Positions 43,397 to 51,708 are shown, counted from the first letter of the stretch. The stretch is 64,000 nucleotides of DNA from Sphingobium amiense (GCF_003967075.1 NZ_AP018664.1:2232001-2296000); one strand, 5' to 3'. Notes: generated by a model from the letters alone, not told the origin. A program made the numbers and translations.

Positions 43397-43419
43397 GCCG
43401 CCCCAAGAAGGGGCGGCCC
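43397..43419 (+). terminator. Hairpin downstream of ardC
   Basis: A perfect nine-base stem GGCCGCCCC / GGGGCGGCC with a five-base loop AAGAA, 15 bases after the ardC stop, followed by CCTTCGCTTGT. It is the likely end of the ardC transcript, although the T-run is poor. Confidence 0.6.
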
Positions 43420-43499
43420 CTTCGCTTGTCCCACCCACCGACCCCATGCGCGGGCCGCTCCCTTCGATCGCGGCTAATTGGTTTCAGGCAGCAAGCGTT

Positions 43500-43863
43500 G
43501 ATATCGAAGCCCGCTTTCCACCCGCACGCGGCGCGACGGAAATCTTCACCCGAACGTCCCGGTTGAGCCGGTCGAGAATGCGCGCCTCTCCGCCGCGCTT
43601 CGCAGTGCCGAGAAAGACGGTCGCACGCTTATCGTTTCGCCCTTCCGGACACCATGGGCCAGACCACCGCCCGCACGGCAGAGCAGCGCAACCGCTACAT
43701 CCTAACTTTATGTGAAAGCATCCTGATCGCTCACGCTTCGCCGGGCAGAAAGGCCGAAGCCTTGGCGCATAAGGCGAAAGCATTGGGCTTGCCGATCTTC
43801 ACCTTGCCATCGGCCTCCAATTTTCATTTACTGGCCATTGGGGCAGAAGTCGTTCCCGAATAG
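43500..43863 (+). pseudogene. DNA-processing protein (DprA/Smf-like) remnant, frameshifted
   Basis: Pieces of a Smf/DprA-like Rossmann protein occur in sequence but in different frames. EIFTRTSR is followed, one base out of frame, by VEPVENARLSAALRSAEKDGRTLIVSPFRTP. Another shift leads to GQTTARTAEQRNRYILTLCESILIAHASPGRKAEALAHKAKALGLPIF up to the stop at 43863. The pattern RNRYI...HASPGRKAEALA resembles the family core in which stored-DNA binding and RNRIIAGL motifs occur. No full 5' end is visible. Shortened Smf-like proteins of this kind occur on plasmids and integrative elements. Identification is moderate. Confidence 0.45.
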
Positions 43864-43885
43864 CGGGACGGAAGCAGGGGGTTAC

Positions 43886-45586
43886 GTGGCAAAGGCGGAA
43901 GCATCAGTCGAAGAACTCGTGGGCATGGTTGAGCGTGGAGAACTTCGGTTGCCAGAGATGCAAAGGCAATATGTCTGGCGGTCTCCGCGCGTTCGCGATC
44001 TGATGGACTCGCTTTATCGCGGTTATCCATCGGGAGCGATCCTGTTGTGGGAGACCGACGAGGCCGTTCCGCTTCAAGATATGGCGATTAGCCAGGCGGA
44101 AAACTCCTATGCCACGACGCGCCTGCTGCTGGATGGCCAACAGCGCCTGACTTCCCTGTCTGCCATCATCCGGGGTGAGCCGGTAAAAGTTCGCGGACGG
44201 GTGAAGCCGATCGAATTGCTGTTCAACCTCGAACACCCCGAACGGCAGGAAGTTATCACGGAAGTCGATGAGGACGCCGACGAAGAGGCAACCGAGACGG
44301 ACGAGGTGGATTCGACTGAGGACGATCTCCAAAGGCGGTTTGAGCGGATGACCTTCGTTGTAGCCACCAACAAACTCGCCGCACTGGCCCAATGGGTGAA
44401 AGTGTCGGAGGTGTTCAAGAGTGACAGCGATACGAGCTTCTTGAAAAGCGCAGGCGTCACTGGCTTCGATGATCCGCGATATGAGAAATATAGCAAGCGG
44501 CTCGCCCAGCTTCGCCGTATCCGCAAATATGTCTATCGCATGGATGTCCTCGAACGGTCGTTGACCTATGAGGAAGTCACCGAAATTTTCGTGCGCGTGA
44601 ACTCGCTGGGTGCGAAGCTGCGCAGCTCCGATTTGGCGCTGGCGCAGATCACGGCACGGTGGCGGCACAGCCTCGAGATTTTCCAAAAGTTCCAGACCGA
44701 ATGCGCCAAGCTGGGCTTCGATCTGGACCTTGGCATCCATCTGAAAACACTGATTGCCTTCGCAACTGGGCAATCACGGTTTCTGACAGCGGGACGGCTA
44801 TCGCTCGATGTGCTCCAGACTGGCTGGAAGGAGGCAACCGAGGGAATGCGGTTCGCCATCAACTTCCTCAAGAGCAATGTCGGCATCGATGGCCCAGCGC
44901 TGCTCTCCTCGCCGTTCCTGATGATCGTGGTCGCCTATTTCGGACACGCCAAGGGATATGCATTGTCTCCTGAAGAATCCGACCGCTTGCGGCAATGGGC
45001 ATTGTTGGCCAACGCAAAGGGGAGGTTTTCACGCGGTTCCAGTGAGACCATTCTCGATCAGGATTTGGGCATCATATCAAAGGGCGGCTCAGCCGACGCA
45101 CTCATCGATCGGGTTCGGCTGCAATTCGGTAGGCTCAACATCACGCCCGAAGACCTCGAGGGGCGCGATCAGCGCAGTTCGCTCTTCAAGACGATGTTCC
45201 TTACCTTTAGGGCGCTTGGCGCGAAAGACTGGACCTCGAATCTGCAAATCTCGCTGGATCATTCGGGTTCACAGCATCGGCTTCAATTTCACCATTTCTT
45301 TCCCAAGGCGCTGCTTACCAAAAACGGCTTTTCGTCACGCGATGCAGATGATGTCGCCAATCTGACTTTCATTGGCGGACGCACCAATCGCAAGATCAGC
45401 GACAAGGCTCCGTCGATTTATCTCGCCGACTTTCTGACCAAGCAGGGGCCGGGTTTACTCGCGCTGCAAGGTATCCCATCAGAACCTGAGTTGCTCGAAG
45501 TCGGGAGCTATCGTGCCTTCCTTGAAGCGCGGCGGGTGCTGCTGGCGAAGGCAGTTAATGAGTTTCTAGGTGTGACGGACGAGTAG
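43886..45586 (+). CDS. DUF262-domain protein with C-terminal HNH/DUF1524-like domain (GmrSD/BrxU/SspE-like)
   Basis: A 566-residue protein. The DUF262 domain has QRQYVW near residue 26 and the hallmark DGQQRLTSL at 83, which in this family binds and hydrolyses nucleotide. An acidic linker (about 115-140, TEVDEDADEEATETDEVDSTEDD) follows. The C-terminal region has HHFFPKALL near 469 and a later NLTFIGGRTNRK, matching the His-Asn-His-like nuclease of DUF1524-type proteins. Known: such proteins form type IV restriction enzymes (GmrSD, BrxU) and the effector of phosphorothioate defence (SspE). Inferred: a DNA-targeting defence nuclease. The start is GTG 43886 after AGGGGG; an extension to 43838 overlaps the Smf remnant. 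The AlbA_2 gene starts eight bases after the stop. Confidence 0.8.
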   Translation: MAKAEASVEELVGMVERGELRLPEMQRQYVWRSPRVRDLMDSLYRGYPSGAILLWETDEAVPLQDMAISQAENSYATTRLLLDGQQRLTSLSAIIRGEPVKVRGRVKPIELLFNLEHPERQEVITEVDEDADEEATETDEVDSTEDDLQRRFERMTFVVATNKLAALAQWVKVSEVFKSDSDTSFLKSAGVTGFDDPRYEKYSKRLAQLRRIRKYVYRMDVLERSLTYEEVTEIFVRVNSLGAKLRSSDLALAQITARWRHSLEIFQKFQTECAKLGFDLDLGIHLKTLIAFATGQSRFLTAGRLSLDVLQTGWKEATEGMRFAINFLKSNVGIDGPALLSSPFLMIVVAYFGHAKGYALSPEESDRLRQWALLANAKGRFSRGSSETILDQDLGIISKGGSADALIDRVRLQFGRLNITPEDLEGRDQRSSLFKTMFLTFRALGAKDWTSNLQISLDHSGSQHRLQFHHFFPKALLTKNGFSSRDADDVANLTFIGGRTNRKISDKAPSIYLADFLTKQGPGLLALQGIPSEPELLEVGSYRAFLEARRVLLAKAVNEFLGVTDE

Positions 45587-45594
45587 GTCTATCT

Positions 45595-46405
45595 TTGCCA
45601 AAACGCTCGATCACAGATGAGGAAATCAGTTTGATCAAAGCCATGCTCCGCATGGGGATGAAGAACAAGGATATCCAGTTCTACTTCAATCGGCAGGATC
45701 GGGCGGTGAATTCTGGCCGGATCACCGGCATTCGAGACCGCAGCTATGGACCGGAAATCGCCGCCGCCAGCGAGGACGAGGCGAAGGCGTTCATGGCGAG
45801 CTTCACGCCATCGGCTGTCGTTTCCCCGGTGTTTGTCGCCGCGCCGGTTCCCGCAAAGCCTGCCGACCCGATTTGCGAAGCGGTTCTCCGGTCCTTTTTC
45901 GCCAAAGGCAGCGACGATATCTGGCGATGCATAGCGGGTGAATCTGACGAGTTCGAGTGCAAGGAGAATTTCAATCTCAAGGGCTTTGGCAAACCGCTGA
46001 AAACCATCGCCGGGTTCGCCAACCATCGCGGCGGCTATCTTTTTTTTGGGGTGAAGGACAAGCCGGACGGCTTTTCCGTCTGCGGCCTCAAGGATGATCG
46101 TTTCACCGATACTGACCAGAATAAGTTCAGCCAGACTATCCGCGCTGCGCTAGAGCCGACACCCCGCTTCCGTGTCGCAACGTTGAAACTCGATGAACTG
46201 ATCGTGGGCGTGATCCACGTTGAGGCGCACAACTCCAAGCCGGTGATCGCAGGCAAGACTGAAAACGAACTGATCGAAGGGTTCATCTACTATCGCTATC
46301 CCGGCGAAACCCGGCCAATCTGCTACGCCGATCTTCGTGCGATCCTTGATGAACGTGACAGGCAGAGCCGCGAATCAATCATGCCTATGGTTCAGCGCCT
46401 GCTAG
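45595..46405 (+). pseudogene. AlbA_2 (Schlafen-like) DNA-binding protein gene, 5' part, split by IS5-family element
   Basis: Begins TTG 45595 (PKRSITDEEISLIKAMLRMGM), with a helix-turn-helix-like start YFNRQDRAVNSGRITGIR. A Schlafen AlbA_2 domain (GESDEFECKENFNLKGF, then TIAGFANHRGGYLFFGVKD) lies near residues 115-160. The frame runs on to a stop at 46437, but bases after 46405 belong to the inserted element. Joining 46405 to 47541 gives 1548 bases, a 515-residue open frame reading MVQRLLELGPQDAMVANLADG over the join. It starts eight bases after the DUF262 gene and is co-oriented, so the two probably formed an operon. Known: AlbA_2 proteins include putative nucleic-acid-binding regulators and defence proteins. 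Confidence 0.78.
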
Positions 46406-46429
46406 GCGACGTGGACAAATTCAGGTCAG
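46406..46429 (+). repeat. Left terminal inverted repeat of the IS5-family element
   Basis: Starts GCGACGTGGACAAATTC and ends GGTCAG; it pairs with 47513-47536 at 20 of 24 positions and abuts the left CTAG. Confidence 0.8.
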
Positions 46430-46674
46430 AGCTTTGAAGCGAACGGCGGTTGATCACCCATAACGATGCCGATCTTGGCGCTCAGATGCACCGGCAAGGC
46501 TTGGACCAGCCCAAACATCTGGTCGTCAGGAAGCGGACTGAAAATCAATACACTCAACCCACCATCATCCGTTTTGATGGCCGCCGGGGAATAGCCGCGC
46601 GCTTCGAGGTGCGCGATGGCAGCAGCTTCATTTTCGGGAAGGACGCTAAATCTCGTGGGTATTGCCTTTGCCAT
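46426..46674 (-). CDS. Hypothetical 82-residue protein inside the IS5-family element
   Basis: An 82-residue ORF starting ATG 46674 (MAKAIPTRFSVLPENEAAAIAHLEARGYSPAAIK) and ending just inside the left inverted repeat. I recognise no family. The sequence alternates charged and hydrophobic residues and could be a small alpha/beta protein. No signal peptide, membrane segment or good ribosome site is seen. It points opposite to the transposase, so it is a passenger gene if it is expressed. It could also be an unused frame. Confidence 0.45.
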   Translation of the reverse strand: MAKAIPTRFSVLPENEAAAIAHLEARGYSPAAIKTDDGGLSVLIFSPLPDDQMFGLVQALPVHLSAKIGIVMGDQPPFASKL

Positions 46675-46758
46675 GGAGTATATTTGCCGCCTATTTGACA
46701 AGGACGCAATTGACGCGAACGCTGTTGATTGATTCAAGGCTGCTTTTTGGAGGCAGGC

Positions 46759-47516
46759 TTGAGCAGGGGCGATCTCACCGAAGCGGAATGGTGCGTTCTG
46801 AAAGGCCTGTTGCCCATAGAGCCTGAAAATCGCGGGCGAGGCAGGCGACCAGGGCAGAACCGCTCGATCATCAACGGCATCCTATGGCGACTCCGTTGCG
46901 GTGCACCGTGGCGCGACGTGCCGCCAAAATACGGAAGTTGAAACACCATCTATCGCCGCTTCCGGCGATGGAGCGAGGCCGGGGTCTGGGAGACCGTCGC
47001 TGTAACGCTGGCCGAGATCATGGCGGACAGCGGTTACTATAGCATCGACAGCACTACAGTCCGCGCCCACGTCTCGGCAGCGGGCGGAAAAGGGGGACTC
47101 ATCGACGCGCTCTTGGCCGCTCGCGGGGCGGGTTCACCAGTAAGCTTCACTGCCTGGCCGATGCCCTCGGACGACCGCTCGCCTTCCTGCTAACGGGCGG
47201 CGAAGCGGCAGATTGTCGGGCGTATGATGCTCTGATCGACCTGCCTGAGCGGGTGCCCGATGCCTTCCTTGCAGACAAAGGCTATGATGCAGACGCGATC
47301 CGCGCCGACCTAACCGCGCGGAACATTGACGCCGTCATTCCCGGTCGATCAAACCGCCGCGTGAAGATCGACTACGACCTGACGCTCTACCGACAGCGCA
47401 ACCGCATCGAGCGCATGTTCGGCCATCTCAAGATCAACCGCGCCATCGCCACGCGCTATGACCAACTGGCCAACAGCTTCCTCGGCATGGTCCATCTCGC
47501 CACCGCCAGATGCTGA
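46759..47516 (+). pseudogene. IS5-family (IS427-group-like) transposase, inactivated
   Basis: The start is TTG 46759 after GGAGG; the product begins SRGDLTEAEWCVLKGLLP and has the group signature RLRCGAPWRDVPPKYGS. A TGA at 46939-46941 replaces the expected Trp. The frame continues NTIYRRFRRWSEAGVW and YYSIDSTTVRAHVSAAGGKGG. At an A4G5 run (about 47088-47096) the frame must slip by -1 to continue THRRALGRSRGGFTSKLH through LADKGYDAD and YRQRNRIERMFGHLK (DDE Glu region) to the stop at 47516. The slip may be the natural programmed frameshift of this IS group; the TGA is a real lesion. Confidence 0.85.
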
Positions 47517-47536
47517 CTCAAATTTGTCCACGCCGC
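47513..47536 (-). repeat. Right terminal inverted repeat of the IS5-family element
   Basis: Read on the minus strand it starts GCGGCGTGGACAAATTTG and ends AGTCAG; it abuts the right CTAG at 47537-47540 and includes the end of the transposase frame. Confidence 0.8.
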
Positions 47537-47540
47537 CTAG

Positions 47541-48277
47541 AGCTTGGCCCGCAGGATGCCATGGTTGCCAATCTGGCTGATGGCCAGTTGGAAGGTGGGC
47601 AGCGGTCGATATTGATCGATCCGAAATCGCTGGAGCAGATCAAGTTCATCCGGGAAGGCGAGTTCAATGAGGTGGATGGCGCACCGACGCTTCGCGTCAT
47701 CGGCGATGCCCAGACCGTCCCTGCTGAAATATTGTCTCCAGTAAGGACGGTGCGTGAGGAAGTGACCGTGGACGCCATCCTGCGAAATTTCATCAACCGC
47801 ACACCCGTCGAGCAGCCACTGTCATATTTCAAACAGGTAAGTCACGAGCAGGGTTACACACTTCCGATTTTCTATTACTTGCATCTCGCTGGGCAGTCTC
47901 GCAAGGAAGCAGCGGCAACGTTGCGGTCCTACAAGAACGCTCGCGAAAATTCGCGCGTTGAGATTACTAAGCTGCTCAATGGCAAGAGAACCCTGCATTT
48001 AAAGTTGGGCAGTACGCGCGGCGCTACGTTCAATCGCATTTACAACGATCCAGAAACAACGATTGCCACTTACCAGCAAGCGAAGGATGTATGCTCCGCA
48101 TTAACGGGAATGTGGGAGGCAGATGCCCCCAAATTCGATCATTTCCATAGTCTGCTACAGATGAGCCTGGCCGTTTGGGAAGCAAGCGACAATGACAGAG
48201 ACTTGCTTGGATATATTCGCCGGGCCGCCTCTCGCCTCGACGAACTGGAATATGGCGCCCTAGTACCGAACGAATAG
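47541..48277 (+). pseudogene. AlbA_2 (Schlafen-like) protein gene, 3' part
   Basis: The C-terminal 245 residues of the split AlbA_2 gene: LGPQDAMVANLADGQLEGG, then SILIDPKSLEQIKFIREGEF and EVDGAPTLRVIGDA, a segment typical of the region following AlbA_2 domains. A helical C-terminal domain (LPIFYYLHLAGQSRKEAAATL and onward) follows. The stop is at 48277. A short ATG frame from 47511 begins within the IS end and could in principle drive expression of this part alone. In frame with 45595-46405 once the element is removed. Confidence 0.75.
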
Positions 48278-48512
48278 GGGCCTCGTTGGGGGCACATTCA
48301 TATCGCGAATAGTGTTAATTAGTTGAGTATACGTGGCAATATCGCCTTATTTCGATTCCGGCTCGGCTCCATTCCTTCCCGAATGCCCGGCTTTTCAGAG
48401 CGCCCGATGGCGCGGCAGGGAAGATTGGCCATCGACGTGCGGACCCTGCCGCCGGCATTTCGCCGATGCGCGATTCTCCCCAACCCCTATTTTCGACAAA
48501 ATGACGCGGGCA
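48278..48512. other. Intergenic segment, no gene seen
   Basis: Between the AlbA_2 3' part and the ECF41 promoter there is no credible coding sequence. An open plus frame from 48323 merges with the downstream CMD gene but has no family sequence or ribosome site before 48575. The sequence marks the return from the accessory region to the chromosomal backbone. Confidence 0.5.
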
Positions 48513-48539
48513 TGTCACACAGACGAATGCTGCGTCGTC
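48513..48539 (+). promoter_or_regulatory. ECF41-type promoter
   Basis: TGTCACA at 48513-48519 and CGTC at 48536-48539 are separated by exactly 16 bases, matching the consensus described for ECF41 sigma factors (TGTCACA, N16, CGTC). It lies 36 bases before the CMD gene, whose operon encodes an ECF41 sigma factor, so autoregulation is expected. An overlapping CGTC at 48533 would give a 13-base spacer and fits less well. Confidence 0.85.
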
Positions 48540-48574
48540 ATGGCGGTATCCACCACGATGAAAGGAACCGAACC

Positions 48575-49030
48575 ATGAACGACCGCACCAACATCTATTC
48601 CGCTGGCGGCCCCCTCTTCAAAGCCTGGTATGACCTGTCCATGCAGGTGGAGAAATGCGGCCTTGAGAAGAGCCTTCTGGAACTGGTCAAGATCCGCTCG
48701 TCCCAGATCAACGCCTGCGCCAACTGCCTCAACATCCACACGTCCGATGCGAGCAAGGCAGGCGAGGCGGAGCAGCGCATCCATCTGGTCGCCGCGTGGG
48801 AAGAAGCCCCCTGCTACACCCCGCGCGAGCGGGCCGCTCTGGGCTGGACCGAGCATCTGACGCAGGTCGCCACCAAACGCGCGCCCGACCATGTCTTCGC
48901 CGCGCTCGAGGCGGAGTTCAGCCCGGAAGAACAGGTGCAACTGACGCTGGCGATCAACGTCATCAATGGCTGGAACCGGCTGGCGGTCGGCTTCCATCTC
49001 TACGATCCGGCGCTGGGCTGGGCCGAGTGA
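48575..49030 (+). CDS. Carboxymuconolactone decarboxylase/AhpD-like alkylhydroperoxidase family protein
   Basis: A 151-residue AhpD-fold protein. The redox motif CANC with the following histidine (NACANCLNIHTSDA) is intact, so it may reduce peroxides or act in thiol redox. AAAGGA lies eight bases before ATG 48575. The stop is overlapped by the GTG start of the ECF41 sigma gene (GTGA). Known: CMD-family proteins are one of the three classes (carboxymuconolactone decarboxylase, oxidoreductase, epimerase) regularly encoded next to ECF41 factors. Inferred: target and co-operonic gene of that sigma factor. Confidence 0.88.
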   Translation: MNDRTNIYSAGGPLFKAWYDLSMQVEKCGLEKSLLELVKIRSSQINACANCLNIHTSDASKAGEAEQRIHLVAAWEEAPCYTPRERAALGWTEHLTQVATKRAPDHVFAALEAEFSPEEQVQLTLAINVINGWNRLAVGFHLYDPALGWAE

Positions 49031-49881
49031 CGGACGAAAGCGCCGCGGCCTTCGACGCGCAGCGAGCCACTTTGCTGCGCGTCGCCTATCGCATGCTCGG
49101 GTCGATGGCCGATGCGGAGGATGTGCTTCAGGAAGCCTTCATCCGCTGGGCCGGGGCGGACAGGGAAGCGGTGCGCGTCCCCGCCGCGTTTCTCCGCCGC
49201 ATGGTGACGCGGCTGTGCCTCGACCATCTCAAATCCGCGCGGGTGCGGCGCGAAGACTATGTCGGGCCGTGGCTTCCTGAACCGGTCGTGGAGGCGGAGC
49301 CTACGGAGGATGTCACGCTTCCCCTGATGCTCGCGCTCGAACGCCTTTCTCCGCTCGAGCGCGCGGCATTTCTGCTGCACGATGTGTTCGCAGAGACGTT
49401 CGACGATGTCGCGCGATCCATTGGCAGGGACGCCGCCGCATGCCGTCAGCTCGCCGCCCGCGCGAGGGAACATGTGCGCAGCGAGCGGACGCGCTTTCCG
49501 GTGGACCGCGACCGCGGGCTGGCGATCGCATCGGCTTTTTACGAAGCGTCGCGGGATGGCGATGCAGCCAGACTGAGCGCGCTGCTCGCGGACGATGTCC
49601 GCTTCTATTCAGACGGCGGCGGCAGGCGCCCTGCAGCTGGCCGTATTCTGGACGGCGCGGTCGAGGTCATGCGCGGTCTGTCAGCCATTTCCCGGCTGCG
49701 GCGCGGTATGCCCGAACTGGTCAGACGGGCATTCGTGAATGGCCTGCCCGGCTTTGTCACGAAAGAGGCGGACGGAATCTTGCAGACGACGGCGCTGCTG
49801 ATCGAGGATGGCCGGGTGAAGGCAATCTATGTGATGCGCAATCCCGACAAGCTCCGGCATGTGGAGGGCGCGCCCCACTGA
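49027..49881 (+). CDS. ECF41-family sigma factor with C-terminal SnoaL-like regulatory domain
   Basis: A 284-residue sigma factor. Region 2 is LLRVAYRMLGSMADAEDVLQEAF and region 4 is LSPLERAAFLLHDVFAETFDDVARSIG. A SnoaL/NTF2-like extension of about 110 residues follows. The three ECF41 hallmarks are present: WLPEP in the linker, DGGGR in the extension, and NPDKL near the C-terminus. Known: the extension works as a built-in modulator of the sigma core in place of an anti-sigma factor. The start is GTG 49027, overlapping the CMD stop. The signal sensed is unknown. Confidence 0.92.
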   Translation: MTDESAAAFDAQRATLLRVAYRMLGSMADAEDVLQEAFIRWAGADREAVRVPAAFLRRMVTRLCLDHLKSARVRREDYVGPWLPEPVVEAEPTEDVTLPLMLALERLSPLERAAFLLHDVFAETFDDVARSIGRDAAACRQLAARAREHVRSERTRFPVDRDRGLAIASAFYEASRDGDAARLSALLADDVRFYSDGGGRRPAAGRILDGAVEVMRGLSAISRLRRGMPELVRRAFVNGLPGFVTKEADGILQTTALLIEDGRVKAIYVMRNPDKLRHVEGAPH

Positions 49882-49889
49882 CTCCGGGT

Positions 49890-50006
49890 TCAGATGATGC
49901 CGATGAGCAGAAAGATCGCGACCCACACCGGGACGGCGATCATCATGCCGATCAGGATTCCGTGGATGCTCCGGGGCGCAATCGCCCGATGGCCATAGTC
50001 CAGCAT
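49890..50006 (-). CDS. 38-residue single-pass membrane miniprotein
   Basis: ATG 50006 is preceded at five bases by AGGAGA, a strong ribosome site. The product is MLDYGHRAIAPRSIHGILIG followed by a continuous hydrophobic stretch to the C-terminus (MMIAVPVWVAIFLLIGII), a single predicted membrane helix. The stop is at 49890, eight bases beyond the convergent sigma gene. No family is recognised. The good ribosome site and the amphipathic-then-hydrophobic design argue that it is real. Confidence 0.6.
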   Translation of the reverse strand: MLDYGHRAIAPRSIHGILIGMMIAVPVWVAIFLLIGII

Positions 50007-50078
50007 GTTTCTCTCCTGTTCTGAGAAACAACGACGAATCTGCGGCTCCGTTCCCCAAATCTTTTGAAAAACAATCGC

Positions 50079-50990
50079 CTATCCTTCGACACCCGATGCA
50101 CCGCCCCTATCCGGCGTATCCAGCAGCGCCGCGATAGCGGGCGAAACGGGTCCGCCCCGCCGCTCCAGCGCATCGATCGTCGCGCGCGCCATCGCACGAT
50201 AGGCTGGCAGCATTTCGGGGCAGTCTCTTTCCAGCGCCGCCAGATGATCCGCCACCGTCCCGGCGTCGCCGCGCAGCAGCGGGCCGGACAGCGCCGCCAT
50301 CCCCCGGTCGAGACTGTTGTCGAGCGCCGCCCGCGTCAGCGGAGCGAGCAGCGCGCCCGGCTCCTCCACTCCCGCCGCTTCCAGCGCGGCCCGCGCCCCG
50401 GCGATCAGCGTCACCAGATGGTTGGCGGCGTGGGACAGAGCGGCATGATAAAGCGTCCGATGCGCCTCCGCCACCGCAACCGGCACTCCGCCCAGCCGCC
50501 GCACCAGCGCCTGCGCCAAAGCCATCGCTTCGTCATTCGCAGCCGTCACGGCGAAGCACGCGCCCGCCATCCGCGCGACTTCGGTGGACGTGTCCCCCGT
50601 GAAGGTCATCGCCGGATGGATCGCCGCTGTCAGCGCACCCCGATACGCCAGCGGGTCAAGCACCGCCGCGCCGCTCCGTCCGCTCACATGAAAGATGAAA
50701 GTGCCGGGCCGCACCGCGCCCGTCAGATCGGCCACCACCGTTTCCAGAGCATCGTCCGCCACCGCCAGCGCGACGATGTCGCATTGCGCGCAGAGCACCG
50801 CCGGACTCTCCGCCCCCTGCCCGCCGGTCATCGCCGCCGCCGCGTCCCGCCGCGCAGGATCGCGGCCCCATATCTTCACCGGCGCACTCGCCGGATCGCG
50901 CAACGCCAGCGCCACCGCGCGCGCAACGCGCCCCGTTCCCACCACGCCGATCCGGCGTCCGGTCCAAAAATCCGCTCCGAAATCCGACAT
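50079..50990 (-). CDS. DUF2520 / Rossmann-like protein
   Basis: A 303-residue two-domain protein. The N-terminal Rossmann domain has RIGVVGTGRVARAVALAL. The helical C-terminal domain contains HPAMTFTG and the conserved YHAALSHAANHLVTLIAGA. This matches the family of Rossmann-like plus DUF2520 proteins related to NADP-dependent F420 or ketopantoate reductases. The reaction is not known. The start is ATG 50990; an in-frame extension to 51815 runs antisense to the GST gene and is rejected. Divergent from the GST gene across 42 bases. Confidence 0.8.
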   Translation of the reverse strand: MSDFGADFWTGRRIGVVGTGRVARAVALALRDPASAPVKIWGRDPARRDAAAAMTGGQGAESPAVLCAQCDIVALAVADDALETVVADLTGAVRPGTFIFHVSGRSGAAVLDPLAYRGALTAAIHPAMTFTGDTSTEVARMAGACFAVTAANDEAMALAQALVRRLGGVPVAVAEAHRTLYHAALSHAANHLVTLIAGARAALEAAGVEEPGALLAPLTRAALDNSLDRGMAALSGPLLRGDAGTVADHLAALERDCPEMLPAYRAMARATIDALERRGGPVSPAIAALLDTPDRGGASGVEG

Positions 50991-51032
50991 GCCGCTCTCG
51001 ACTTCTTGCCGCCGCGCTTTAATCTCCACCCC

Positions 51033-51707
51033 ATGATGAAACTCTTTATCGGCAACAAGGCCTATTCGAGCTGGTCGCTGCGGGGCTGGCTGGCGTGCAA
51101 GCTGTCGGGCCTTCCGTTCGAGGAAGTCACCGTTCCCCTCTATGACGAGGCGTGGGAGAAGCGGCGCGAGGGCGACGAGTTCGCGCCGTCTTCGGGCAAG
51201 GTGCCGATCCTGTGGGACGGCGACGACATCGTCGTGTGGGACAGCCTCGCCATCGTCGAATATCTGAATGACAAAACGGACGGCGACCTGTTCTGGCCCG
51301 CCGATCCCGCCGCGCGCGCCATGGCCCGTTCCATGGCCGCCGAAATGCATTCCAGCTTCGCCGCGCTCCGGCGCGAGCACAGCATGAACATCCGCCGCAT
51401 CTTCGACGCTGTCCCGCCCTCCGACGCCGTGGCGCAGGACATCGCCCGCATCATGCAGCTCTGGGCGCAGGCGCGCGCGCGTCACGGCGGCGACGGCGAG
51501 TATCTTTTCGGGGACTTTTCCGCCGCGGACCTGATGTTCGCGCCGGTCGTCACCCGCTTCATCACCTATCAGCTTCCCGTCGCCCGCTTCGCCGAAGCCT
51601 ATATGCGCGCTATCATCGCGCATCCGTGGATGCAGGAATGGATCGGCGGCGCGCAGGCGGAAGACTGGGTGATCGACCGCTTCGAAATCCCGCCCCAGAT
51701 CGCCTGA
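51033..51707 (+). CDS. Glutathione S-transferase family protein
   Basis: A 224-residue GST. The N-terminal thioredoxin-like domain has KLFIGNKAYSSWSLRGWLACK, with the catalytic serine region and the cis-proline loop GKVPILWDG then DSLAIVEYLND. The C-terminal helical domain is LFGDFSAADLMFAPVVTRFITY. The two tandem ATGs have no visible ribosome site. Cytosolic; substrate unknown. Its stop is one base before the next gene. Confidence 0.9.
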   Translation: MMKLFIGNKAYSSWSLRGWLACKLSGLPFEEVTVPLYDEAWEKRREGDEFAPSSGKVPILWDGDDIVVWDSLAIVEYLNDKTDGDLFWPADPAARAMARSMAAEMHSSFAALRREHSMNIRRIFDAVPPSDAVAQDIARIMQLWAQARARHGGDGEYLFGDFSAADLMFAPVVTRFITYQLPVARFAEAYMRAIIAHPWMQEWIGGAQAEDWVIDRFEIPPQIA

Positions 51708-51708
51708 C

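Larger units (their letters stand above)
46406..47536 (+). mobile_element. IS5-family insertion element with CTAG target duplication and an extra ORF
   Basis: 1131 bases flanked by CTAG direct repeats (46402-46405 and 47537-47540). The ends are inverted repeats about 24 bases long, GCGACGTGGACAAATT at the left against GCGGCGTGGACAAATT (complement) at the right, continuing with a shared GTCAG; 20 of 24 positions match. Inside are an IS5-type transposase gene (46759-47516), inactive by a stop codon, and a minus-strand 82-codon ORF (46426-46674) that fills an unusually long 350-base left segment. Excision with one CTAG retained restores the AlbA_2 frame exactly. Confidence 0.87.

Noticed and set aside
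48323..48574. Extension of the CMD gene upstream to 48323
   Set aside because: It would read through the ECF41 promoter and adds sequence unlike the family; ATG 48575 has a good ribosome site.
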